NCBI RefSeq assembly: GCF_000214355.1
Contig: NC_015577.1
Span: forward strand, 248,001 to 312,000
Direction of reading: 5' to 3'
From: Leadbettera azotonutricia ZAS-9
GTDB taxonomy: Bacteria; Spirochaetota; Spirochaetia; Treponematales; Breznakiellaceae
DNA: 64,000 nucleotides
The notes beneath the pieces are model-generated. The model was not told the DNA's origin. It did no database searches and worked only from the letters and a program-made list of their open reading frames with translations. A program made the position numbers and the translations under genes. This document shows, piece after piece, positions 24,591 to 33,379 of the stretch (its first letter is position 1; each line of letters opens with the position of its first letter).

Positions 24591-25523
24591 TTAAGTCCTA
24601 ACAGGATAAACCTCATGCCGAATTTTTTCAACTGGATTCAATTCCAGCTGATTGATTTTCTCCGTTCCATTGACAATATCGCAAAGCAAAGGGGAATGCG
24701 GATCATGATGCAATAATTCAATTCCGCGTTTTGCATAACAATAAATACAATCATGCAAACAGGTATTATAAGCGCCAATGTCCCTGCTGACGCAGCATCC
24801 GCACTCCTTACGCTGGGAAGGATCTTTTTTTGATTTTACATTCACATTGAATAACCGTTCAATCAAATCATCGTCTATACATTTGTTATGGGATATTCCA
24901 TATTTATCCAAATTGATTTTTTCGCAGCAGGCGGAAAGTTGCAAATTATATTTTTTTGATATAGTTGCAAATTTATCCGCCAAATTATCCATTTCGTCAT
25001 TGGGCAATTCATGAATATTATTTTGCCTAAAATTTTCATTAAGGAACGAATATGTATCAATAAAACTAATAACGCATTTTTCAGTATGCCTGTATAATTT
25101 TTTGCATAAAGATTCAAAATTTTCAATATGATATTTTATGGTAAATTTATCATTTACCAAAATAGGATCATATCTCCAAATTATTTTTTCTTTGCCCAGA
25201 TATTCCGAAAGTTCAATGAAGTTCCCGAGGATATTTCTTTTATCGATGTTTTTTTCTATAGTCGAATCATAGGCATTAAGAGTGAATTGAAAATAATATC
25301 GATACCCCAATTTATCAATTATGGGAAGATGTTTAAAAAATTTTTCCGGGTTTTTTGACCAAAAAACAATGCATTCTATTAAATCCGGCTCAAGTGGTAT
25401 TTCTGTAATGCTGTTTGGGTTCATGGGGTTTCTTGCCAGCACTTTTTTTCCAGCAAGGCGGTTCATAAACCAATCCCCGAAAAAAGCCGGTATATCGGTT
25501 CTTCTGCTGGCGCTGATTATCAT
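24591..25523 (-). CDS. DUF1848 family protein with Fe-S type cysteines; AT-rich
   Basis: 310 residues. N-terminus MIISASRRTDIPAFFGDWFM and the FWSKNP segment are hallmarks of DUF1848. The C-terminus has GCCVSRDIGAYNTC and CLHDCIYCYA, a C-x3-C-x2-C arrangement like a radical SAM or Fe-S site placed at the wrong end of the chain. Base composition is strikingly AT-rich compared with the neighbours (many Lys, Asn, Ile codons ending in A/T), so recent transfer is likely. No clear ribosome site; it lies 13 bases after the PPC-repeat gene on the same strand. Function unknown. Confidence 0.75.
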   Translation of the reverse strand: MIISASRRTDIPAFFGDWFMNRLAGKKVLARNPMNPNSITEIPLEPDLIECIVFWSKNPEKFFKHLPIIDKLGYRYYFQFTLNAYDSTIEKNIDKRNILGNFIELSEYLGKEKIIWRYDPILVNDKFTIKYHIENFESLCKKLYRHTEKCVISFIDTYSFLNENFRQNNIHELPNDEMDNLADKFATISKKYNLQLSACCEKINLDKYGISHNKCIDDDLIERLFNVNVKSKKDPSQRKECGCCVSRDIGAYNTCLHDCIYCYAKRGIELLHHDPHSPLLCDIVNGTEKINQLELNPVEKIRHEVYPVRT

Positions 25524-25536
25524 TTAGGTTTCCATT

Positions 25537-27093
25537 TTAATTGCCGGTCCTGGTTACCCGCAGAGTATATCGGTTGTCTTCCAGAGGATCATCGCCGAGG
25601 CAGCTTATTTTCAGGTAATAGGTTCCCGGTTCAAGACGCTGGCGTATGCGGGCGTCGTAATTGTCTCCTGAATCATCATCTTCGGCTATTTTATCGTTAT
25701 CGCTATTGTAAAGTTCCATAAAACTATCCAATTCACTGTCGTTTGCCTTAGTACGGATTTCGTAAAGGCCGGCCCCGGTAATGACAATACGTACCCAATC
25801 TATGTCATTTGAATCAGAAAAAGTGCGCCCCTGAACCGGATCCCCGATGGTTATATCTTTTGCGGTTGACCTGCTGTTGTCGTTTTCATAAGCGTCAGGA
25901 ACTGGAACGGGCCGCAGAGCTGTTCTCAAGGTATAACGCCCCTGTCTTCCCCTTGCTTCGCTTGCCCTGATATAATAATCGCCCTGGCTCACTGTTATAT
26001 TTAGCCTGGCATTTTCATTGTCCCCGGAATCATCATCCTCGGCGATTATTTCATTTCTATGGTAAATGGCTATTGTTGTATCCATTCGGCCTTCTGTCCA
26101 TACTGAAAGCTGCCCGCCTTCCGGAAGGGAATTTGGGTCTATGATCACCTTATACCAGTCAATATCCCCGGCGGTGCCAAAAACCGCTTCTGTCCGGCTT
26201 CCGGAAGCAATAAGGGTTGCTCTTTCCCTGGTATCATTGGGCTCATTGGCGTCCACCGGTATGGCTTCGAGGGTTGTTTTAAAGCCGTAATGCCCTAAAC
26301 TGCCATCGAGGCCTTTCACCCTTGCGATATAGGTTTTGCCTTCCTCGGCAAACCACTCGATTTTGGCATTTGTATTTTGACCGCCGTCATCATTGCTGCC
26401 TAACTCCGATGAGGAATCGCCGTCGATTAGGTACATATAGGTATCCATGCTGCCTGTGGTTTCCAGTACCAGGACGCCTTGTCTGTCAGGGGTAATGCTG
26501 AACCAGTCGTTGTCATCACTGTCATGTATGGTACGGGCAATCTCTGATCCGCCCAATGTTACCGCAATGGGATTTTCCCTGCTGTCCGGTTCATAACGAT
26601 CACGGCGCACATTGGATGATGAAGAAATTTGAATCATGGTGTCAATAAAATCGGTGACACCCAGATCGGTATTCCATGAATGGATAAGAGTTTCATCGTC
26701 GGTTTTGACAAGCCGGGCATATATGCGGATTATATTTCCTGTTTCAAGCAGAGAACCCCGCAGTGTATATGCTGTTGCAGTCCGGAAATCCGTATCGGGG
26801 CTGACTATATTAAGGGGAGCGCCTGCAAGGAAAGCGGAAAGCTGCTGAGTCAAATAGGAACCGAGTGTAGTATCGCTATCATCCAAATAAAAAGCCCCCA
26901 CCCTGATTCTTGAATTCTGGGGGAGCTTCAACAGTTCGGGCCTGATGGACCGGGCAAGTTCTGCAGCAGCCAGGTCAAGTTGATCCAGAGAAGCTATCTC
27001 TTTTCCTGCGGAAACGCTCTGGGCAGAAAGCGGCAGGGCAATACAGAAGAGGGGCAAAAGGGCCATGGCAATATAGGGAATAATATGTTTCAT
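25537..27093 (-). CDS. Exported FlgO-like protein with three PPC domains
   Basis: 518 residues. Signal peptide MKHIIPYIAMALLPLFCIAL. Residues about 30-155 resemble the FlgO/CsgG-like outer-membrane assembly domain (ARSIRPELLKLPQNSRIRVG; LSAFLAGAPLNIVSP). Then three pre-peptidase C-terminal (PPC) beta-sandwich repeats at about 175-275, 283-385 and 400-515, each with a D-W core (NDWFSI, IDWYKV, IDWVRI) and an acidic D-D-S-G-D/DDGG loop that may bind calcium. No protease domain, so an envelope or surface binding role. TGT-TATAAT sits 6 bases before the ATG and there is no Shine-Dalgarno. Confidence 0.75.
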   Translation of the reverse strand: MKHIIPYIAMALLPLFCIALPLSAQSVSAGKEIASLDQLDLAAAELARSIRPELLKLPQNSRIRVGAFYLDDSDTTLGSYLTQQLSAFLAGAPLNIVSPDTDFRTATAYTLRGSLLETGNIIRIYARLVKTDDETLIHSWNTDLGVTDFIDTMIQISSSSNVRRDRYEPDSRENPIAVTLGGSEIARTIHDSDDNDWFSITPDRQGVLVLETTGSMDTYMYLIDGDSSSELGSNDDGGQNTNAKIEWFAEEGKTYIARVKGLDGSLGHYGFKTTLEAIPVDANEPNDTRERATLIASGSRTEAVFGTAGDIDWYKVIIDPNSLPEGGQLSVWTEGRMDTTIAIYHRNEIIAEDDDSGDNENARLNITVSQGDYYIRASEARGRQGRYTLRTALRPVPVPDAYENDNSRSTAKDITIGDPVQGRTFSDSNDIDWVRIVITGAGLYEIRTKANDSELDSFMELYNSDNDKIAEDDDSGDNYDARIRQRLEPGTYYLKISCLGDDPLEDNRYTLRVTRTGN

Positions 27094-27099
27094 AATTGC

Positions 27100-27108
27100 A
27101 TTATAACA
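27100..27108 (-). promoter_or_regulatory. Extended -10 of the PPC-repeat gene, predicted leaderless
   Basis: Minus strand TGT-TATAAT followed by six bases (GCAATT) and the ATG at 27093. Expected transcription start is at the start codon itself. Confidence 0.5.
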
Positions 27109-27153
27109 GGAAATCCGCTATAATGATACGGCTATGGCATAAAGGTGAGTTTA

Positions 27154-28266
27154 ATGATTATTAAGCGTATAAGGGTTTTGACAATAATTTCAGTTTTTTT
27201 GGCTCTTGCAGGGGCATCAGGGGGTTTTGCCCTTGAGGTCACTGGCATAGCGCCGCAGTTTGGCGGGGGCGACGTTGTATGGAATTCTGATTTTAGCAGT
27301 GCCTGGGATAGCGTATTAAATGATATTAATGATGAAATCGGGGATATAGACTCCAAGCCCGAAAAACTGATAAAAGCATGGGGGGATGCCTCCATATTTG
27401 CCAGCCAAGGGGCTACCCAGCGGGGTTATGGAGAGCCTAAGCTTTTTACTTTTACTGTAGGGTCCATGGTAGGCATCAAGACAGGAACGAGCCTTAGCAA
27501 TATAAGGAATTATATTGATTCTGTTGGCGACAAGATAGAGGATGAAGGGGATATTGTCTTAGGCGCCAATATCCAGGCTATAAGCGGGCAGTTTAATTTT
27601 AATACATCACGCTTCCTGTTGAATGGCCTGGATCTTGGGATACGGTTCGGTTATTTTAAAATGAATCATTTTAGTGACGATTTTGGTTTGAACACCTGGT
27701 CTTTCGGGCTTGTGGGCGGCTATCAGATGCTAAAAGAAAAAACCATTGTTCCGGTGGTGCTTAAGTGGCGGGGCCTTTCCCTGGGTACGGGATTTATATA
27801 TCAACATTCCAATATATATTATTCCGTAGCTTTGGACTCTATCAATCAGGATATAGAAGGGGTTTACTCCGGAACAATCATCAACATTGAGCCAAAACTT
27901 GTCTTTGATATGACCACAAATACCTTTACCATACCCCTGGAGCTTACTACCGCCATCCAATTGCTTTCGTTCCTGAATATCACTCTGGGACTGGGGGCGG
28001 ATCTTGGCTTTGGGAAAAACAAAATGACCCTCGACTTAAGCGGCGATATTAATTTGAGAAATCTGCCCACCGGTATTTCCCAGACAAGGTCCGGAAATGT
28101 CACTGTCTCCGGGGGCGGGACTATGGCGCCATCTTTTTTCAACCCAAAGATTATGACGGGCATAGGGTTTAAGATAGGGCCGGTTATTCTTGATGTTCCT
28201 GTCAGTCTGTATCTTATGGGCGGGGACGGCTTTAGCGTGGGAGTGACCTTTGGGGTAATTTTATAA
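27154..28266 (+). CDS. Outer-membrane beta-barrel-like protein of unknown function
   Basis: 370 residues. I use the ATG at 27154, preceded by AAAGGTGAG; a GTG at 27145 is in frame but lacks a ribosome site. Signal peptide MIIKRIRVLTIISVFLALAG with cleavage near FALE. The rest shows alternating hydrophobic strands and Gly/aromatic turns (FNTSRFLLNGLDLGIRFGYF; LGLGADLGFGKN) and ends in a strand with terminal hydrophobics (SVGVTFGVIL), the profile of a barrel protein. Divergent from the PPC-repeat gene; the + strand has a TATAAT at 27117-27122. Confidence 0.65.
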   Translation: MIIKRIRVLTIISVFLALAGASGGFALEVTGIAPQFGGGDVVWNSDFSSAWDSVLNDINDEIGDIDSKPEKLIKAWGDASIFASQGATQRGYGEPKLFTFTVGSMVGIKTGTSLSNIRNYIDSVGDKIEDEGDIVLGANIQAISGQFNFNTSRFLLNGLDLGIRFGYFKMNHFSDDFGLNTWSFGLVGGYQMLKEKTIVPVVLKWRGLSLGTGFIYQHSNIYYSVALDSINQDIEGVYSGTIINIEPKLVFDMTTNTFTIPLELTTAIQLLSFLNITLGLGADLGFGKNKMTLDLSGDINLRNLPTGISQTRSGNVTVSGGGTMAPSFFNPKIMTGIGFKIGPVILDVPVSLYLMGGDGFSVGVTFGVIL

Positions 28267-28282
28267 ATCGCAGGCTAATGAG

Positions 28283-29734
28283 CTACACCGTATACGTGCT
28301 TGCGCTCGTATTCCCCCCATGTCCTGTCCAGTTGGTGTGGAAGAATTCCCCCCGCTTTTTATCTGTCCTCTCGTAAGTGTGGGCGCCGAAATAATCCCGC
28401 TGGGCCTGCAGCAAATTGGCAGGGAGGCGCTCGCTGCGGTAACCGTCAAAGTAGGAGAGGGCTGCCGTAAGGGCGGGCGCGCTTATGCCGTTTGAAATAG
28501 CGGCTGCGGCAACCCTGCGCCATGACGCCTGGGCTTCGCCGATCGCTTTGGAGAAAAAAGGATCAAGGAGAAGGTTTTCGAGATCCGGCTTTTTATCAAA
28601 GGCTTCTTTTATTTTTCCAAGAAAGGCGGAGCGAATAATGCACCCGCCCCTCCACATAAGGGCTATGCCGCCGTAATTCAAATTCCACTTGTATTCTTTG
28701 GCAGCTTCACGCATGAGGAGATAACCCTGGGCATAGGAAACCACTTTGGCAGCGTAGAGGGCTTTTCTGATGTCGTCGATAAAAGCTTTCTTGTCAGCAG
28801 GAATGGTTTTGCCGGGACTTGCAAATATTTTGGAGGCCCGGACACGCTCGTCTTTGGCTGCTGAAAGGCAGCGGGCAAAAACCGCTTCCCCGATGAGGGT
28901 GAGGGGTACGCCGAATTCCAGAGCCGCGATGCCAGTCCATTTCCCGGTGCCTTTCTGGCCTGCGGTGTCCAGTATCTTTTCTGCCAGGGCTTTGCCGTCC
29001 TCATCCTTGAAGCGCAGAATATCCCTGGTGATTTCGACGAGGTAGCTGTTCAGCTCGGCTTTGTTCCATTCTTCAAATACATTTCCCATTTCTTCATAGG
29101 AGAGGCCCAAAAGATTTTTCATGATATCATAGGTTTCGCAGATTAACTGCATATCGCCGTACTCGATACCGTTGTGAACCATTTTGACAAAATGGCCTGC
29201 GCCGTTTTCGCCTACCCAATCGCAGCAGGGGATGTTCCCGTCGGCCTTGGCGGAAATTGCCTGCAGTATTGGTTTTACGAAAGGCCATGCGGCTTTTGAT
29301 CCGCCGGGCATGATGGAGGGGCCGGTGAGAGCGCCTTCTTCACCGCCTGAAACGCCGGTGCCTATGTAAAGGAGGCCTTTGGATTCCACATAGGCAGTGC
29401 GCCTAATGGTGTCCTGGTAATTGGAGTTACCCCCGTCGATGATGATGTCTCCGGGTTCAAAAGCTTCAAGGAGCTGTTCAATGGTATCGTCAACGGCTTG
29501 GCCTGCCTTGACCATGATCATGGCCTTGCGGGGCTTGCTCAAGGCAGAGGCAAACTCCTCCATGCTGTGGCAGCCGGAGATTTTTTTTCCGGCCCCCCGG
29601 CCTTTTACAAAGTCGTCCACCTTGGATACAGTGCGGTTAAAGACCGCCACGGAGAAACCCTTGCTCTCCATGTTGAGAACAAGGTTCTCGCCCATAACTG
29701 CGAGGCCGATGAGGCCGATGTCTGCATTGCTCAT
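28283..29734 (-). CDS. gnd: 6-phosphogluconate dehydrogenase, decarboxylating
   Basis: 483 residues, standard for the long form. Converts 6-phosphogluconate to ribulose 5-phosphate with NADP+. N-terminal Rossmann motif IGLAVMGENLVLNMESKGFS with NRT selecting NADP, substrate loop GVSGGEEGALTGPSIMPGG near 127-145, catalytic K in HFVKMVHNGIEYGDMQL, and C-terminal FHTNWTGHGGNTSAS. Its ATG overlaps the stop of the RCC1-repeat gene by four bases (ATGA), so it is cotranscribed and translationally coupled to that lipoprotein, an unusual partner. Confidence 0.97.
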   Translation of the reverse strand: MSNADIGLIGLAVMGENLVLNMESKGFSVAVFNRTVSKVDDFVKGRGAGKKISGCHSMEEFASALSKPRKAMIMVKAGQAVDDTIEQLLEAFEPGDIIIDGGNSNYQDTIRRTAYVESKGLLYIGTGVSGGEEGALTGPSIMPGGSKAAWPFVKPILQAISAKADGNIPCCDWVGENGAGHFVKMVHNGIEYGDMQLICETYDIMKNLLGLSYEEMGNVFEEWNKAELNSYLVEITRDILRFKDEDGKALAEKILDTAGQKGTGKWTGIAALEFGVPLTLIGEAVFARCLSAAKDERVRASKIFASPGKTIPADKKAFIDDIRKALYAAKVVSYAQGYLLMREAAKEYKWNLNYGGIALMWRGGCIIRSAFLGKIKEAFDKKPDLENLLLDPFFSKAIGEAQASWRRVAAAAISNGISAPALTAALSYFDGYRSERLPANLLQAQRDYFGAHTYERTDKKRGEFFHTNWTGHGGNTSASTYTV

Positions 29735-30993
29735 GGGAACACCTGCCGCAAAACAACGGAAAGGCTTGTGTCGTACCCCAGGTTAAGCTGGCCGTAACGG
29801 TTTGAGCCTGCCGCCCAGAGATGGCTGTCGCTGGTAACTATATAAATGCTTTGATAACCCAGGATGATCTTCTTAATATCCTTGAATGCGGAAGCAGCAG
29901 CCTGTTCCGGGACAAGGGGCGCAAAGGTGGGCTTCACAACTTTTTCCGCTGTGTACGGAGGAAGCTTGCTCTCGTCGCGGGGTTCAGGTTCAGTGGTATA
30001 GGTGCCTGCTATGAGGAGGGCATCTTTATCCCTGCGGATGAGGGTGAGATCCCCACGAGCGGCGATTTCTTTTGCATCGTTGATGATGGCGCCTTTGTCG
30101 TCCTGCACCTGGGTGAACTGTTTACGATCTTCAAGATCATCCCAGCCGAGCTGCCCGTAATAATTCTCCCCTGTCGTCCAGACCGTGCCGTCGCTTTTGA
30201 GAACCGTGGTGTGGTAATTGCCCGCCGCAGCCGAAGAGGCATTCATGTCCTGCACTTGGGTAAAGGTATTGGCGTCCACCGTATTGTTGAGCCCGAGTTG
30301 GCCATTGAAGTTGTAGCCCGTAACCCACACAGTGCCGTCGGTTTTGAGTATCACTGTGTGCCGGGCGCCTGCCGAGACTGTTTTGACATTATTGCCTGCG
30401 CTGCTTACCTGAGTAAAGGAAGTCTTGTTCTCCTTGTCTCCAAGGCCAAGTTCGCCGTAGTAGTTATAGCCTGCTGCCCAGAGGGTGCCATCATTTTTTA
30501 TATAGAAGGAATTATTATTCCCCGCCGCGATGTACTGCACATCGGCAATAGCATCGCCGCTTGTACCCTGGGTTTTAAGCTGGGTAAAGCTTGCAAGTTT
30601 TCCTGTGCCATCGCCCCCAAGGCCAAGTTCGCCGTAGAGGGATTCGCCCGATGCCCAGAGGCTGCCGTCATCCTTAAGGATGAGGGTGTGGCCTTCCCCG
30701 GCCGCAATGGATTTTACCCCCTGGAAGGCTGCCCCGCTTTCATCCAGTATCTGGACTATGCCGAAATGGGCCTGGGAATCCGCCGGGGCATTCACATCGG
30801 CCTGGGCCGAGCGATTGTACCCTGCGCTCCAAAGGTTGCCGTCTTCTGTCAGGAGAAATACATTGGCAACCCCGGCATTAAGATCCCTAACCATCCTCGA
30901 AGGATCATCCTTGGCCCTGGCCGAGCTTTTACAGCCAGCCATAAGCAAGCCTGCTAAGGCAATAAGCAAAATCAGGCATTTTATCTTTTTCAT
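29731..30993 (-). CDS. RCC1-repeat lipoprotein
   Basis: 420 residues from the ATG at 30993, which gives a lipoprotein signal MKKIKCLILLIALAGLLMAGC (lipidated C21). The mature protein holds about seven RCC1-type blades: repeating VKSIAAGEGHTLILKDDGSLWASG, YYGELGLG and similar units from residue 35 to the end, predicting a seven-bladed propeller. Known bacterial RCC1-like proteins are binding scaffolds; ligand unknown. No Shine-Dalgarno: TGC-TATACA lies 9 bases before the ATG. It overlaps gnd by four bases. Confidence 0.8.
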   Translation of the reverse strand: MKKIKCLILLIALAGLLMAGCKSSARAKDDPSRMVRDLNAGVANVFLLTEDGNLWSAGYNRSAQADVNAPADSQAHFGIVQILDESGAAFQGVKSIAAGEGHTLILKDDGSLWASGESLYGELGLGGDGTGKLASFTQLKTQGTSGDAIADVQYIAAGNNNSFYIKNDGTLWAAGYNYYGELGLGDKENKTSFTQVSSAGNNVKTVSAGARHTVILKTDGTVWVTGYNFNGQLGLNNTVDANTFTQVQDMNASSAAAGNYHTTVLKSDGTVWTTGENYYGQLGWDDLEDRKQFTQVQDDKGAIINDAKEIAARGDLTLIRRDKDALLIAGTYTTEPEPRDESKLPPYTAEKVVKPTFAPLVPEQAAASAFKDIKKIILGYQSIYIVTSDSHLWAAGSNRYGQLNLGYDTSLSVVLRQVFP

Positions 30994-31002
30994 GCTATAA
31001 AG

Positions 31003-31011
31003 TGTATAGCA
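31003..31011 (-). promoter_or_regulatory. Extended -10 of the RCC1/gnd operon
   Basis: Minus strand TGC-TATACA, 9 bases before the ATG at 30993, no ribosome site between. One member of a recurrent promoter layout in this window. Confidence 0.5.
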
Positions 31012-31043
31012 TTTCGGAAAAAAATGAAATATCATTTAAAAGG

Positions 31044-31622
31044 ATGAAAAACGACAACCTGATTCGGTGCCCCTGGTGCCTCGGCGATGATGTTTATACC
31101 AAATACCACGACAAGGAATGGGGCAAGCCCCTCAAAAACAGCCGGAAGCTTTTTGAATTCCTCATCCTGGATGGCGCCCAGGCAGGGCTTTCGTGGATTA
31201 CTATCCTCAAACGGCGCCAGGGCTACAGGGAAGCCTTCGATGGTTTTGACGCTGAAAAGATGGCCTCCTATACCCAGAAGGATATTGCCCGCCTTATGGG
31301 GGATGCCGGGATCATCAGGAATAAACGGAAGATACTTTCTGCAATTGAGAATGCCCAGGCCTATCTCAATTTAATGGAAGGAAAACAATCCTTTTCAAAA
31401 TGGCTCTGGAATTTTGTGGACGGCGAGCCTGTCATAAATCATTGGAAGACCCTCCGGGAAATACCGGTTTCAACGGATTTGTCCGAACGGATTTCCAAGG
31501 AGCTTAAAACCCTGGGTTTTACCTTTGTAGGGCCGACTATTGTGTATGCTTTTATCCAGGCTGCGGGGCTTGTGAATGATCATCTTGTGGATTGTTTTAG
31601 GTACAAGGGCGTGTATGAATAA
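31044..31622 (+). CDS. tag: DNA-3-methyladenine glycosylase I
   Basis: 192 residues from the ATG at 31044 (MKNDNLIRCPWC), which fits Tag proteins best; a GTG at 31002 is in frame but would overlap the divergent promoter. It excises 3-methyladenine from alkylated DNA. Visible: zinc-type ligands C9 and H22 near the N-terminus (RCPWC; KYHDKEWG), LFEFLILDGAQAGLSWITIL helix-hairpin region, and the C-terminal NDHLVDCFRY with the second His/Cys pair. TATCAT lies 8 bases before the ATG with only AAAAGG touching it, so the mRNA may be leaderless. Confidence 0.93.
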   Translation: MKNDNLIRCPWCLGDDVYTKYHDKEWGKPLKNSRKLFEFLILDGAQAGLSWITILKRRQGYREAFDGFDAEKMASYTQKDIARLMGDAGIIRNKRKILSAIENAQAYLNLMEGKQSFSKWLWNFVDGEPVINHWKTLREIPVSTDLSERISKELKTLGFTFVGPTIVYAFIQAAGLVNDHLVDCFRYKGVYE

Positions 31623-31625
31623 AGC

Positions 31626-32369
31626 TCAATATTCAAGATCCTCAAGAAAATCAAGGCAAATGTCCTTTATCATCGGAGGGAAAAGAGCCAGAAGTTCCTC
31701 TTCTGAATAAGCACCGCTTGTGACTTTAAATCTGTCCAGGCTCCGTATCTCGTAGGTTTTGTTCCAAAGATTTTTCCCCTGAATGTCTTTGATCGTCATG
31801 GTCATTGCCACATTGGCTAAACCTTTTCCATTCTTTCCAAATCCCGAGGCCATGGCCTTGGTCAGTTTTAAAGCAATATAAAAGGTTTTTTGTATTCCTG
31901 TTTCATTGGCGAATTTGGCACGAAAATCCTTGTCTCTTGAAACGACAAAACGGTAGCCTGAGGGCTTAACCATCTCCCGCGATTCACGAATGGGGGTTGT
32001 CTTTGCTTCATTATAGGCCTGAGAATTGAGGACATCTTCTTTAGGCGCAAGGCTTATGAGAGGAGAACCGTTCAGGGTGTTATAAATGGTTTGCTCTATT
32101 TCATCAATGATGCCTTCCGATTTAGTGATCACAGTCCAATCGGGATCTACCCGCATCATGCGCCGCAAGGTTTTGCCGGTTCCCGAAGCAACAGTTTTTT
32201 CTTCGTCTTTCCAATTGATATCGTAATTTGCCGTTATCAGCGCCAAGGCAATGGGGCTGTTTTCGGAAACAATCAGCTCCCGCCCTGCGGAGGCGCAGCC
32301 CGCCGTAATCAACATGAATGCAAATAATGAAACTGTCTTTAACAGGGAGAATTTTTTTGAAGCTTTCAT
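31626..32369 (-). CDS. Lipoprotein of unknown function
   Basis: 247 residues from the ATG at 32369. Signal MKASKKFSLLKTVSLFAFML then ITAGC, a good lipobox. The mature part has mixed alpha/beta segments with two ladders: RRMMRVDPDWTVITKSEGII and a later AMTMTIKDIQGKNLWNKTY strand pair, somewhat like proteins that mediate envelope assembly. I do not recognise a family. TATATT sits 6 bases before the ATG and there is no ribosome site. Convergent with tag, 3 bases apart. Confidence 0.65.
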   Translation of the reverse strand: MKASKKFSLLKTVSLFAFMLITAGCASAGRELIVSENSPIALALITANYDINWKDEEKTVASGTGKTLRRMMRVDPDWTVITKSEGIIDEIEQTIYNTLNGSPLISLAPKEDVLNSQAYNEAKTTPIRESREMVKPSGYRFVVSRDKDFRAKFANETGIQKTFYIALKLTKAMASGFGKNGKGLANVAMTMTIKDIQGKNLWNKTYEIRSLDRFKVTSGAYSEEELLALFPPMIKDICLDFLEDLEY

Positions 32370-32410
32370 GCTCTGAATATACATCATAGGATGCATTCTT
32401 ACAACAATAA

Positions 32411-32419
32411 TGCTATACT
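32411..32419 (+). promoter_or_regulatory. Extended -10 of the first MoxR operon
   Basis: TGC-TATACT, then six bases (CGCCCC) and the ATG at 32426. No Shine-Dalgarno; start of transcription predicted at the A of ATG. Confidence 0.55.
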
Positions 32420-32425
32420 CGCCCC

Positions 32426-33379
32426 ATGGAAACGCCCATTGCCGAATTTGTCCGGAAGGTAAGAAACAATATCGAAAAAGTTTTCCTCGGGAAGACCCCG
32501 GTCATCGATATGATCATGGCTGCCTTTTTGGCGCGGGGCCACGTGCTTTTGGAAGACGTGCCTGGCACCGGGAAGACTATACTTGCCAGGGCCTTCGCGG
32601 CCAGCCTCGACTTGAGCTTTGCCCGCATCCAGTGCACGCCGGATCTCCTGCCCGCCGACATACTCGGCGTCTCAATCTGGCATCAGGACGAGGGCAGGTT
32701 TGTGTTCCGCAAAGGGCCAATCGTGAATCAGTTCGTGCTGGTGGACGAGATCAACCGGGCGACCCCCCGTACCCAGTCTGCCCTGCTCGAAGCCATGGCA
32801 GAGGGCCAGATTTCTGTTGAAGGGAACCGCCTCCCCCTGCCCGAGCCTTTCTTCGTCCTGGCTACCGAAAACCCTGTTGAATATGAAGGCACCTTCCCTC
32901 TGCCGGAAGCCCAGAAGGACCGTTTTTTGCTTTCCCTCCCTATAGGCTATCCCGATGCTGCGTCCGAAGCCAGGATGCTCGAAGACCAGCGCCGCATTAC
33001 CCATCCGGTAACAGATTTGCGGGCTGTTGCAAATGCTGCCGAACTCGGCCCCCTGCAGGAGGCTGTCGCCAAAATCCATGTAGATCCGCTGGTGCGGAAT
33101 TATCTTTTGGCGCTTATAGAGGCCACCCGCCAGGACACTGGCCTTAGGGCTGGAATTTCGCCCAGGGGCAGCCTTGCCCTATACCGGGTATCCCAGGCCC
33201 TGGCGGCCCTCAGGGGCAGGGACTTTGTAACCCCCGAAGATGTCAAGGAAATGGCGCCTCCTGTTTTCCGCCAGCGCCTCATCCTTTCTTCCGAAGCCCT
33301 GGTAAGGGGCATAAAGCCCGACAGGATCATTGCTTCTGTCCTGGACAGGGTCCCGGTGCCCGAATACCGTTCCGCATGA
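32426..33379 (+). CDS. MoxR-family AAA+ ATPase (first copy)
   Basis: 317 residues. Walker A LEDVPGTGKTILARA, Walker B FVLVDEINRATPRTQSALLEAMAEGQ, sensor 1 FFVLATENPVEYEGTFPLPEAQKDRF and the C-terminal lid GISPRGSLALYRVSQALAALRGRDFVTPED. MoxR ATPases act as chaperone-like machines, often with DUF58 and von Willebrand or transglutaminase partners. Operon with the next two genes: the stop overlaps the DUF58 ATG by four bases. About half identical by eye to the second copy at 42076. Confidence 0.93.
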   Translation: METPIAEFVRKVRNNIEKVFLGKTPVIDMIMAAFLARGHVLLEDVPGTGKTILARAFAASLDLSFARIQCTPDLLPADILGVSIWHQDEGRFVFRKGPIVNQFVLVDEINRATPRTQSALLEAMAEGQISVEGNRLPLPEPFFVLATENPVEYEGTFPLPEAQKDRFLLSLPIGYPDAASEARMLEDQRRITHPVTDLRAVANAAELGPLQEAVAKIHVDPLVRNYLLALIEATRQDTGLRAGISPRGSLALYRVSQALAALRGRDFVTPEDVKEMAPPVFRQRLILSSEALVRGIKPDRIIASVLDRVPVPEYRSA

